This document shows positions 54,527-64,000 of a stretch of 64,000 bases of DNA, piece after piece. Both the position numbers and the translations under genes were made by a program. The stretch covers positions 21,780,001 through 21,844,000 of the forward strand of contig OY754469.1 of the NCBI GenBank assembly GCA_963575645.1, read 5' to 3'. The notes beneath the pieces were generated by a model. The model saw only the letters and a list, made by a program, of their open reading frames with translations. It was not told the DNA's origin and made no database searches. This DNA is from Xanthostigma xanthostigma (Eukaryota > Arthropoda > Insecta > Raphidioptera > Raphidiidae). Numbering within the stretch: position 1 is the stretch's first letter; every line of letters begins with the position of its first letter.

Positions 54527-55068
54527 ATAGGTCTGGCGGGTCTGGGATCTTGGTAATCCCAGACTCACCAGACCTAGGTTATTTCAATACTTATACTGTT
54601 AAGTTTTTATCAGTAGACGAAAAATGTATAGTTAAAAACGTATGCTGATTTGTTAGCTTAAAAGCGGGGGCCTTTTAGAGATAACAGGTTCTAAAAGCAC
54701 ATAAAACACGTGCTAACTCTACGTACGCAATGGTATTATGCATGCCTAGAATGCGAGTAGAGAGCATAAGATGATTTTTTTTGACAGCTTCATGAAATTT
54801 AGTTTTTTTATTTGTTTACATACCTACACAGAGTAGTCCATGAGTTTAAGAGAGAAAAACTCCATGGAAACAAATAAACAACCTAAATTAAATTGCGTAC
54901 GTAGGTGAGCACGTGTTTTATGTACCTACCTTTAGAACCAGCTATCTCAAAAGCCCCCCGCTTTCAAGCTTACAAATTGGCAAACGTTTTTAACTAAACA
55001 TTGTACATTTAATGATAAAATCTTAGCAGTATTGAAATTACGTAGGTTTGGCGGGTCTGGAATCTTGA
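54527..55068. mobile_element. Foldback element, about 540 bp, with a hairpin at its left end
   Basis: CCAGACTCACCAGACCTAGG.. to ..TACGCAATGG at the left (54559-54733) pairs with the right part (54892-55060), including TTGTTAGCTTAAAAGCGGGGG with CCCCGCTTTCAAGCTTACAA, and GGTTCTAAAAGCACATAAAAC with GTTTTATGTACCTACC. The left end itself folds: TAGGTCTGGCGGGTCTGGGAT (split here as 54526-54546) against ATCCCAGACTCACCAGACCT. It sits within a sequence related to 42790-42970. Confidence 0.78.
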
Positions 55069-55814
55069 TCTATAGGGATATACTTATATATTTTATTCTT
55101 CATTGACATTAGATTAATTTCAATTTAATTCTCTGTTACCTTCATGACTTATTATATTTTTTCATTCATGACTTACTAATTATTAGTTACTACAAATATG
55201 CAACTAATATGCCAGATAACGTCATCCGCACTGAGAACAGTATAGCGTGGAGAATTGTCAAATTTAAAGTTTGAAGCATGACTTTGTTGTTTTCCAGATC
55301 TGTATTTCTAAGATAACCGCAAAAAATTACGGCTCATGACAGCAATCTACCTGTACACCTCAGCACGAGCCAAACAAAATAATAAATATAGAAAAAGACA
55401 AACCATGTTCTGTACTCTTTTGTCTACTTAAATTATAAACAGAAATTATTGCATTATTAAATATATAGAACAATGACATTGCTTCGTTTTTATTATCATT
55501 ATTTTAAAGAGTTGTTATTTTTATTAACTTTGAATGAAAACAATTTTCAAAGACAATTTATTTGTTCAAAACTTGTAGGCATGACAACTAAATTTCGTAA
55601 CAGAAATAATTCATTTTTTATTTTGCATATTGTCTCATATTGGTTGTTGAATGTTGAGCATTGTTGTTCTTTTTGATTCTGATAATTTGGGATAAGCTGA
55701 TTCGTAGCGCACGGTACTGAATAAATATCAGAAGTTATTAAATGTTTTTTTTTTTAACTAGGTGTCAATGTATCGACATTTCGTTAATAACGCTTGGTAT
55801 AATTTTATATGTTA
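55069..55814. other. Unannotated DNA
   Basis: 55140-55195 pairs, inverted, with 54478-54520 (AGTAACTAATAAGT..), showing that the foldback above is inserted into another inverted-repeat element. Nothing else recognised. Confidence 0.5.
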
Positions 55815-56432
55815 CTAGCGGACCCGGCGAACTTCGTACCGCCTAACAGTATAATATATATATATATAATTGGAACATCTATCTATCTATTTTATTAATT
55901 GCTAGCTATTTTAAAATATACATGGGCGTATATGTGTGTATGTCGAGCACTCCGGCTGCGCCGTCGTGCCCGGTGCAAAAGAACGAATGGGGAAGGAAGA
56001 AAAAAAATTTAGGGGTGGACTACCCCTAACATTTAGAGGGATGAAAAATAGATGTTGGCGAAGTGACACCTGTAGACATCTGGCGGGGATAACTAATTAA
56101 ATGACGATTGATCAGTTTTCGACCGGAGAGGAAAAATGATTAAATTACTAAAATGGCTATTAAAAAATAAGGGTTGATCGTAGAAGGGTGAAAATTGAGG
56201 ATTGTATGTATTTTTGTATGTTGTATCATAAAAAAATAAAATTTTGTCTAAAAAATAAAAAAAAAAATTTAGGGGTGGACTACCCCTAACATTTAGGGGG
56301 ATGAAAAATAGATGTTGGCCGATTCTCATAGATACCGGATAAGCACAAAAAATTTCATCAAAATCGGTCAAGCCGTTTCGGAGGAGTTCGGCAACGAAAA
56401 CTGTGACACGAGAATTTTATATATTAGATTAA
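55815..56432 (+). repeat. Dispersed repeat, ACTAGCGGACCCGGCGAAC...ATATATTAGAT
   Basis: A complete-looking copy: opening ACTAGCGGACCCGGCGAACT, (TA)n, TCGAGCACTCCGGCTGCGCC, then AATTTAGGGGTGGACTACCC duplicated at 56009 and 56269, and an end with TCAAAATCGGTCAAGCCGTTTCGGAGGAGT and GAATTTTATATATTAGAT. Related, diverged copies are at 53966-54330 (minus), 58025-58335 and 58640-59360 (minus). Confidence 0.8.
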
Positions 56433-58024
56433 AATTTATTAAATTCTATAAAGAATATTTTAAGATTATTCCAAGTTTGTTTTTTATTTAATCACAAATA
56501 ACAAGCAAATAATGAATCATAATGTACAGGCTTTAAATTGCGAAATTCTGATCATTATTACGAATTCAAATCGCGAACTTGATTGTGCACTATATAGTTT
56601 GTAAGTATCGTTCATAATTTATTCATATAGTATTACCAGTCGATAATGTGATATTATGATATATTATACAGTTTAAAATTTTAGGCATATTTTACAAAAC
56701 TTACCAAATAGAAGGTACTTGTTCAGTTTGATTATTGGTGGCCCCAAAGTTTGTGGTGTCCTGTGCAAAGTTAGCATGCTGAGTCATTTTCAATAAACAT
56801 TTGAAACGAAATGAACAATATTTTTATTTTTTACACGTATTTAGTACAAAAAAAGTAATTTTATTTGAATGAGGAGGAATTTCAACCCCGCAAAAAATAC
56901 ATCGCGATGTCTGGGTTCGATAAACAGATTTACAAGTAGGTATAATACGATTAAGGATTCTATTATTTCGTTGTATATTAAGTGAAGCATAAAATGGATG
57001 ACTAAATCAATTTTCAACACATAAACCCAACACAATGACACATCTATCCAAAACAAGAATCGAATTGTCGTTATATAGGTTATGAAAAAAATACGAGTCT
57101 TAAATTTGCTATATTTGAAAATATTAAAAAATTAAAATCAGTTGATCTGTCTAAACCAAATGACCAATCTCTGGGATACTTACCATAGCTTATCGAAAAT
57201 GTTTGAAGATTCCTGATTTGTTGCGATTTGCAGGGCAGAACAGTTTATGATTTTTTTGGTAAGATCTGTGTTAAATGTCAGTATCTTAAAAACATTATAA
57301 CTCAGAAACGAAGGGTTTTCGGACATCGTTTATCAGAACTTTTTTGGATACAGAAACCGCAACAAAATTGATGACACGTATTTTTCATCAGCCTGTATAA
57401 TAGAACTAAGAAGTTACTCGAGAAAATGATTATCTCATCATTGCGATCGAGGAGAATTCTACACCTGCCTTGAAGGATTAAAACGTGAGTATATCACCGT
57501 TCAGTAAACATTTTTTTTCGAAAATCTAGTTATTTTACTAAACTAGCTCTTGATTTTTTTAAATGTTGCTACACCTGCCGCGTGCCCTCATCTCCAATAG
57601 ACCGAAAAAAACAATAAATATTATTGCGGGAGAAATTACACTCGACAAATTGATTATTCAATACTTATATCTGATTTTTACGCTCAAAACTAATCTATAT
57701 ATAATCAATATATCGTATGGTCTGAGAAAAATTGGTCGACAATTTTATTTACTTGAAGAGTTCTATTCCGACGTTAATCAAAGATCTGCTTATTTTGAAA
57801 ATAGTTTTTTTAAACCCTCTAACTGCGTGCTAATACAAAGACTCTAGAACTCATGATAGTAAGTTTTAAGCACATTTCTGTAAAATCTGTAAAAATATCG
57901 TAATTTTTTAACCAGATAATAAAAACTATTTGGTAGTTGAAGCTGAGCTCGTAGAGCCCTATTTCTCTGTTGTAAACTTCAAGCTGTCATCTGACAAGTG
58001 GATTTCGAATTTATTTTTATAAAT
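56433..58024. other. Unannotated AT-rich DNA
   Basis: No gene recognised. 57280-57400 (AACTCAGAAACGAAGGG, TTTTTCATCAGCCTGTATAA) looks like an old dispersed repeat. Confidence 0.4.
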
Positions 58025-58335
58025 AATCAGTGGCCCGGTCCGACTTCGCCCAGATTTATAGAATATTGAGAGGTACTGGAAGGCTGAACATTTGGGATTA
58101 CATGTTATTTTATGTGAGAAATCTAAAAGAAATATAGGTATAAAAAAAATTTGGTCGTAAAATTCAAAAAAACATTTTCTGAATCTCGACAGCAACGACA
58201 CCTACCGGATTCAACTGTAGCTAAGAACCATCTAGGTGACCCCATAAGTACAAAAAAATCATCAAAATCAGTCAGTCGTTTAGAAGGAGAAGAATTAGGA
58301 ACACACGCACACCGGAATTTTATATATAAAAATAA
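58025..58335 (+). repeat. Dispersed repeat of the CCCGGTCCGACTTCGCCC type
   Basis: It opens GTGGCCCGGTCCGACTTCGCCC and closes TCATCAAAATCAGTCAGTCGTTT and CACCGGAATTTTATATATAAAA, the shared frame of these repeats. Overlapping frames in it are incidental. Confidence 0.7.
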
Positions 58336-58639
58336 TAAATTGAAAGTACTTATGATCAGTTGTTTCCATGTGTATAAAATAATATTATCTACTACTAAAT
58401 TAGGAATATGAAACACTTAGCCCAAGAGCTGACGACCGATTAAGGTATGTATCTTAGGCAAGTGGAAATAATAAAAAAAACAGTATTTTATCAATGGGTG
58501 AATCTGGAATCGCGACTCTGTTTGAGCGTTTGCGGTTATTTGGCGTCTGCGCAGCATATGACATCTGCACAAAAATATCCCAAAAAAATATGTTTTTGGC
58601 AACTTGAAATTTTTATAATCTTTTAGTTCAGCATTTATA

Positions 58640-59360
58640 TAATCTATACTAATATATAAAGCTGAAGAGTTTGTTTGTTTGTTTGGTTGAACGCGCTAAT
58701 CTCAGAAACTACTGGTTTGACTTAAAATTTTTTTTTATTGGATAGCTCATTTATCTAGGAAGGCTATAGGCTATATAATATTCCGCTACAACCAATTGGA
58801 ATGGAACATCAATGAAAAATGTTGCAAGATGTATCTCAAAATTGGTCCGTCCGACAAATATTATCAGGTGAAATGCCTTAACTAAATATTGCAATATTAG
58901 CGCGCCAAGTTTACAAGCCCGGATAGCTCAATTGGTAGAGCGTAAGTCTCTTAATACCAGGGTCTAGAGTTCAAGCCCCACGTCGGCGAATATATTTTTA
59001 TTTTCTACATTGTTTTCTTCTACGGCTTACATATCAATTTTTTAAAATTTTATTACGACAAATTAAAATTAAATAAATCTAATTAATAGCTCATTTGAAA
59101 ACTGTTACAACTATATAGGCACCTATATAAAAGTAATTTTCTTATTAGTGTTTTCAATTAGATATTATATTAAAAGAAATTTATTACTTAAAAAAATATA
59201 AATACTAACGACAAAAACTTTTGAATGGTTTAACGCCGATCATTATGAAATTTGGACACAACATTCATCTCGGTAAACTAGGATGAATGTGCGTACTCAT
59301 GTCCCTTCCTTCCCCATTCGTTCTTTTGCACCCGGGTGAAACCGGGTGGGACCGCTAGTC
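58640..59360 (-). repeat. Dispersed repeat, minus strand, containing a tRNA-Lys-like sequence
   Basis: On the plus strand it begins ATCTATACTAATATATAAAGC, continues GAAGAGTTTGTTTGTTTG, CTATAGGCTATATAATATTCCGC and ends CACCCGGGTGAAACCGGGTGGGACCGCTAGT. This is the inverted frame of the 55815 repeat. TTCCCCATTCGTTCTTTTGC near its end matches, inverted, 55975-55999. Confidence 0.75.
58917..58988 (+). pseudogene. tRNA-Lys(CTT)-like sequence, decayed
   Basis: GCCCGGATAGCTCAATTGG matches the start of insect tRNA-Lys, with a perfect A-box TAGCTCAATTGG (58924-58935). The loop CTCTTAA (58948-58954) gives anticodon CTT, and the 3' part GCCCCACGTCGG-CG resembles the Lys acceptor side with one base missing. 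The anticodon stem (TAAGT against TACCA) has lost nearly all pairs and the B-box is altered (AGTTCAAGCCC). It is therefore a pseudogene or a SINE-borne copy. Confidence 0.7.
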
Positions 59361-59399
59361 CAGGCATAAAAATGCTAGACAATTTTGTCGGTTATAAAG

Positions 59400-59545
59400 T
59401 AGGACCAGAACCCCCCTCCAAGCGGATGAACGGTTTGAAACAAAATTTTGGTAGGATGTTTGGTATGCAAATATGAAGAGCCTTATTGTTTTTTGGGAAA
59501 ATCGGCGCCTGCGCAAAAGAGATATGCCATAAAGTTGTTTTTTAT
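59400..59545 (+). repeat. Fragment of dispersed repeat 'X'
   Basis: GATGAACGGTTTGAAACAAAATTTTGG, TATGCAAATATGAAGAGCC and AAAATCGGCGCCTGCGCAAAAGAGATATG follow the order of 61510-61610. Confidence 0.8.
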
Positions 59546-59579
59546 ATAATAGGTCATGATATACTTATCACAACCGTAA

Positions 59580-59820
59580 TATAAAAACACCATCGTATCG
59601 ACATCCCATTTATAAATAACTCTTCCCAAAACCCTCCCCTTTTCACTGTGCAAAAAAAAGACCATCGCATCGACACGACCCCGCAATTGTTTTTTAAAGA
59701 ACTACCCCCAAACGCTCTCCTCTTTTCACTGCGCAAAAAAAAAAAACACCATCGCATCAACATGACTCCGTAATTGTTTTAAAGAGCATCCCTCAAACGC
59801 CCTCCCCTATTCACTAGTTG
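59580..59820. repeat. Three tandem units of about 80-90 bp
   Basis: ACCATCG(T/C)ATC(G/A)ACA.., AATTGTTTTTTAAAGAACT-like and CCCTCCCCT(T)TTCACT(G)..GCAAAAAAAA words recur three times. It follows directly on the 'X' fragment. Confidence 0.75.
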
Positions 59821-61334
59821 TTATAATACAATATTTGTCACCCCACTGTTAATATTAGTCGCCATGTCATTATTTATAATACCTCGCTTATGATTTCAAT
59901 TGGCTTGTTTAATATATTCGTTGGTACCTAAAAGAGGAGTCATTATTTAGTTGTTATAATACCTTGCGTTTGAAGCTCATCTAATATCTAATTATTGCCA
60001 AAATATTTAATCGCTGTCAAATTATACTTTTAGTTGCAAATAGTTGTTAGTCGCTTAGAAAATTATTTCCCAATATGAAATACATCAAATACTAAAAATT
60101 CTTAAGTAACAGTCGTGACTTTGCGGTAGTACAGTTAATATTTGTTTGGATTATTGTACGATAAATGATCCACCTGCCATTAATACGATAATGTACTGAT
60201 ACGGTTCATTTTTTTCTTTAACGGCATGCGGCATTTATTTACAAATAATAATAAAGTCCAACAGATTTCGTTAACGTAAAATAATCAAAGATGGCCGACA
60301 ATGTAATGTGTCGACATTCTTTTATTTTTGTGATCAGAGGCGTGTTTTTTGATTGGACAGTATCATTCAAGCGTCAATAACTCCGCCAATAAGTACAGTC
60401 AAGTGTGAAAATTAGTTTTTTTTTTGCGGTAAATTGTAACTAATGATTTGGATATTATTGAAGGTGGTCTAATTATAGTAATTTAGATAAAGGTTGTTGT
60501 ATATGTTCAGAATCTATTTTCAAACGAGATTTATTTGGACGCCGACATTTTTTTAATCTCTATTTTAAATTGAAATCAAACAAAATTACATGCTGGAATA
60601 ACTATATGTTTATTTTTGTTTTCAACACTTTGAGTGTGTATTCGAATAACAAGATGTGAAAAAATAAGAGAACAGAACTTCAGCGACTACAGTTGTAGCA
60701 GCCACTAGTTTACCTACACAACGCTATTATACACAGGGACGGTTTACAAATCTATATTATGAATATAATATATATTATTTGATGATCTGTTATTGAAGTT
60801 TTATTACCCACGACGGAACGGAGAAGATATATGCGTTTAGGGTGAGAGATTTTTTGTTTGTTTGTTTATGCACTCGAATGTCTCCATTTATCTCAAAAAC
60901 GGTTTGTTGAATATTTTTATCGTTATTTATCGATATCTAATCATTATTTTTAATATTTTTTTGAAAAGGACTAACATCTTATCCCAAACATCGACCAATT
61001 TTTAATTACAATTTTTTGTCTGTTTAATTGACTTTTTATAAAAATAATAAAAATGCAGTTTTGTCTGTGACTGAGACGATTTTTATCAAACCTGCGTTGG
61101 TTTGTATTAAAAACATCCTAGAAGTAATCTGCATTTTGTTTCATCTTAATCGGTCAACTCCTTTAGTTTGAACGAAGCCATTTTTTATTTTTTGTGATGC
61201 ATAAATGAAATTTTAAATATTTTAATACTGCTGTATAATATTATAAGGTAACCATAGTATTAAGTACCTTCATTAAATATGTATGCATTATAGCGCGTTT
61301 TTTTGTATAATATTTGATGTTTGATTAACGTTTT
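59821..61334. other. Unannotated AT-rich DNA
   Basis: No gene recognised. Confidence 0.5.
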
Positions 61335-61775
61335 TTTTTACCATTCCAACCCACAAGTGAGGAATGGTAAGTATTAGTTTAGGTCAAAATTCACTTTTCA
61401 AAATTTTACAATATTTTTCCCTTTTTGAGGTGTCCTGAATCCAAAAAACATATTTTTGGAAAAACTGTGCGTCTGTTAGTCTGTGAACACGATACAGGTT
61501 AAACAGATGAACGGTTTAAAACCAAATTTTGAGAGGATATTTAACATCCAAATCTGAAGAGCCCTATTATTTTTGGGAAAAATCGGCGCATGCGCAGAAG
61601 AGATATATGTTATAACGTTGTTTTTCGTATAATAATGGTATACTTTTAATAACGGTTTATTATTCTTTTTGTTTTGTCAACAAAGTTTTGTTAAAAATTT
61701 TTTTTCTAAACTTTATAGTTTCGAAAATATTTTAAAAATAAAAACAATCGGCTGTTCTTTTGTTTTGTAGATCTG
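61335..61775 (+). repeat. Dispersed repeat 'X', copy with a single CGGCGCATGCGC unit
   Basis: It runs from CCATTCCAACCCACAAGTGAGG through GTCTGTTAGTCTGTGAACACG, AAAATCGGCGCATGCGCAGA (61585) and CTTTATAGTTTCGAAAATATTTT to TTTTGTTTTGTAGATCTG. It gives the un-expanded form of the array at 36015-36440. Confidence 0.85.
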
Positions 61776-62440
61776 GAAAAAGCTATGCTTTTATTAATTT
61801 TTACATGACGTGAACATACTTATATGTAGGTAATCATGCTAACGAATAGCAAATATCCTAATATTTAATACTAGCCGTTACCCGCACGTGATTTTTTTAT
61901 TATACTTACTAGGCATATATCAAATGTTAATGTTTTTGAACTTGGAATGGTCCCGTCGTCCAATTGGCTGAATTTTTTTTAATAATAATAATTATAAATT
62001 TAAGACATAATTAAAATAATAACAGGGAATATTGAATTTTTGTTAAAACCGGCAATAATACGAGCAAAGCCCTGGGTAAAAGCCATTTACAGTAATATTT
62101 AATTTGTTGCTTCATATTGCGTTGCTTATGTTACCCAACATTCAAACTTCATCACTTCAGTGCAGTCTAATACAAAAACTAGCCCTGGCTAATTACGCTA
62201 TTAATTAGGCTATTAAAACAAGTTAGCTAACATGTAAGCTTTATTTTGCATGCAAATTTTACACAAATGTGTTACGAAACTGAATTTTATCCATTTCCTT
62301 ATGCCGAATCGATTCGAGTTAGCATAAATAAATTGATATTATTATTCATTTTACACCAACATGTGTTAATAGAATTTTTCAAGGATATTTTTGGACTTTC
62401 AAGAAAATTTTGTATACAATTAATAATTTGGTAAGACCAA
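61776..62440. other. Unannotated DNA
   Basis: ACTAGCCGTTACCCGCACG at 61870 is the start of a truncated dispersed repeat. Nothing else recognised. Confidence 0.45.
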
Positions 62441-62605
62441 AACTGAGATAGTGTTGGTATCGGTCTTGGTCTTGCTTATTCGGTCTTGGTGTTGTTCTTG
62501 CTCAAATACTTCTAAACTTGGTTTGGTCTTAGTCTTGTTTATTATGGCTTGGTCTTGGTCTTGAGAAAAAGCAAGACCAGGACTGCAAGATCAAAACCGA
62601 TTTTG
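62441..62605. repeat. GGTCTTGGTCTTG-rich inverted region
   Basis: GGTCTTG / GGTCTTAG words recur at least seven times in one orientation between 62490 and 62562, and CAAGACCA / AAGACCA words appear at 62445 and 62573. This subterminal-repeat style is seen in hAT miniature elements, but ends and target duplication could not be fixed. Confidence 0.5.
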
Positions 62606-63853
62606 CTAATCAATATTTCAAAAACCTGAATTTAATATACATAATATGTGGCAATCGGTACAAAGTTTTAGTTTAATTTTCAAATCTTGTTATTAATTTA
62701 TTGTCAGAGACAAAATTGACAAATATTTTCGTGAAGAGTTCGACAAACGTCCCTGATTTTATCTTTCTATCAATTTCGAAGTGGGGGGCAAGGTGAGGGA
62801 ATGATTTTCATGACATTAAATTGATCATAATTTTACTTTTTATTGAACGACGTGTCGTTTTTTGAAGTAAAAGTAGTAGTATAGTTGTCTTGCATTTAAA
62901 TAAAAATATTACATCGATAATAATTAATGCACGTGACTCAGCACTAATAGCTTGGGACTTACATTTCGGAATTTGATGCGAATTGCCCTTATATTTTGTG
63001 TTTTTCAAAAAGTGAATAAAGAAGTAAAATAAGACACTTCATGTATTTTATTTATCTCTTGTATATAAATATTTAAAAACAAGAAATAAATAAACCAATA
63101 TTGCATTATATTATTAAAGCAAGTGTCACAATGTTTTTATTTGTGCATAATTTATGTAAAATATAAAAAAATAATTTCTGCGCGTTCAGGATAACTTTGG
63201 TATTGATCAGAACCATATTTTAACAAAAAATATCTTATATTTTAGATAATACTACTATTGATAGAATACTTTTTTCAAATCAGTACTTAAACTCACTATA
63301 CCTCGTGAAGTATAATGTCACAACTCGTAACATAATAACTGCATTTACGTACGAGATACATAAACTACTATTATTTATATCTTTTCATATCTATTTACAT
63401 GGCATTCAACACTTGATATGTATGAAGCAAAATGCCGATGGACCCTTTAGATTTTGTACCGCTTCATCTGACAAAAGATCACAATGCTGATAGATGTAAA
63501 GTTTCTTATTGTGTATTTTACCTAAAATATCAAAAAAGGCATACCGCCACAACGTTGTGCTATTCAAACTCATGAGATTTGTCACGTCTGATGCGTTGTG
63601 TCGGTCATATTAATGCACTAATTTAGTTTACGTGCGATTGTTTAAAAAACGAAACTTTTGTTAGTAGCGTTTTTATGCAGGGGGCGGCTGAAGATTATGA
63701 TTTTTGTATTGAAACACTCAAATATTTGCGGCAGCATAACTTCCTTTTTTAAAATGCGCACCATTCAGTCGATTGATATCGTAGTGAACCGCCAGTGGTA
63801 TCGTTCAAGAGGCAGAACTATAAAGTTTTGTCCCGACACAGTTCAGTCGCCAT
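62606..63853. other. Unannotated AT-rich DNA
   Basis: Only the 58-bp segment at 63313-63370, shared with 49588-49645, is recognised. Confidence 0.5.
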
Positions 63854-64000
63854 CATGCGTTGGAACAGTGAGGAGCGCGCGTTTGCCGTTGAGGCCCACT
63901 TTTCGAACGGATGTTCAGTAACAGTGACAGTAAATTCGAACCGATATGTAAACATGTTACAGGATTTTTTTCCCCACGGTTAGAAGAGTTGGACTTAAGG
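63854..64000 (+). pseudogene. Mariner-like transposase (DUF4817-type HTH), deleted and frameshifted, runs off the edge
   Basis: From the ATG at 63854 the frame reads MRWNSEERAFAVEAHFSNG, the N-terminal helix-turn-helix start typical of DUF4817-bearing Tc1/mariner relatives, then jumps to TVNSNRYVNMLQDFF, which normally lies in the catalytic half just before the second acidic residue. The stop at 63981-63983 arises from a one-base shift, since the next frame continues RLEELDL as expected. The gene is thus an internally deleted, frameshifted relic continuing beyond 64000. It shares its architecture with the pseudogene at 45236-45938, although that copy is clearly a different subfamily. Confidence 0.8.

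Noticed and set aside
58917..58988. Functional tRNA-Lys gene
   Set aside because: The anticodon stem is almost fully unpaired and the acceptor side has a missing base.

Overview
This is a gene-poor, AT-rich eukaryotic window that reads as insect DNA, most likely Lepidoptera. The clues are the dispersed elements with CCCGGTC...ACTAGT-type ends, the non-LTR elements with (TATC)n or (TTA)n tails, the tRNA-headed SINE, and the density of hAT, Tc1/mariner and Harbinger miniature elements. The order is an inference, not proven. No intact host protein gene can be supported. The only hint of one is a pair of phase-compatible, splice-flanked open segments on the minus strand (51781-51566 and 49922-49666) that would encode a membrane protein.

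Layout. 1-9 kb: AT-rich DNA with a 129-bp near-perfect palindrome (2841-2969), a foldback with a Penelope/hammerhead-like core (2546-2743), a mosaic of inverted repeats (4530-5960), a TA-flanked MITE (6444-6866), three pieces of one MITE family, and a reverse-transcriptase fragment. 9.7-14 kb: three hAT-type elements, two with perfect 8-bp target duplications (9774-10513, 13437-13985). 14-21 kb: dispersed repeats, a long (TTA)n tract and much featureless DNA. 21.4-23.6 kb: an RNase H-bearing LINE inserted into the last codons of a CR1/Jockey-like LINE, both on the minus strand. 28-30 kb: a PIF/Harbinger element with a decayed transposase, and a small hAT-like MITE. 34.5-38.3 kb: a tRNA-derived SINE, then a foldback element split by a 2.5-kb insertion that carries two tandem arrays. 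41-47 kb: two copies of a roughly 650-bp repeat, a Tc1/mariner pseudogene nested in an older repeat, and a 422-bp foldback whose arms carry hammerhead-like cores. 47.5-56.5 kb: the unsplit relative of the 35-38 kb foldback, a MITE, the candidate exons with a 934-bp long-arm foldback between them, another LINE 3' fragment and further foldbacks. 56.5-64 kb: SINE-like repeats, a decayed tRNA-Lys-like sequence, tandem repeats, and a second transposase fragment of the Tc1/mariner type running off the window edge.

The recognisable genes are all transposon genes and all look broken by stop codons, frameshifts or deletions, except the RNase H domain segment, which keeps a 362-codon open frame. The window is best read as layered transposon insertions in intergenic or intronic DNA. 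The nesting order can be read directly at four places: 4.5-6, 21-23.6, 35-38 and 45-46.5 kb.
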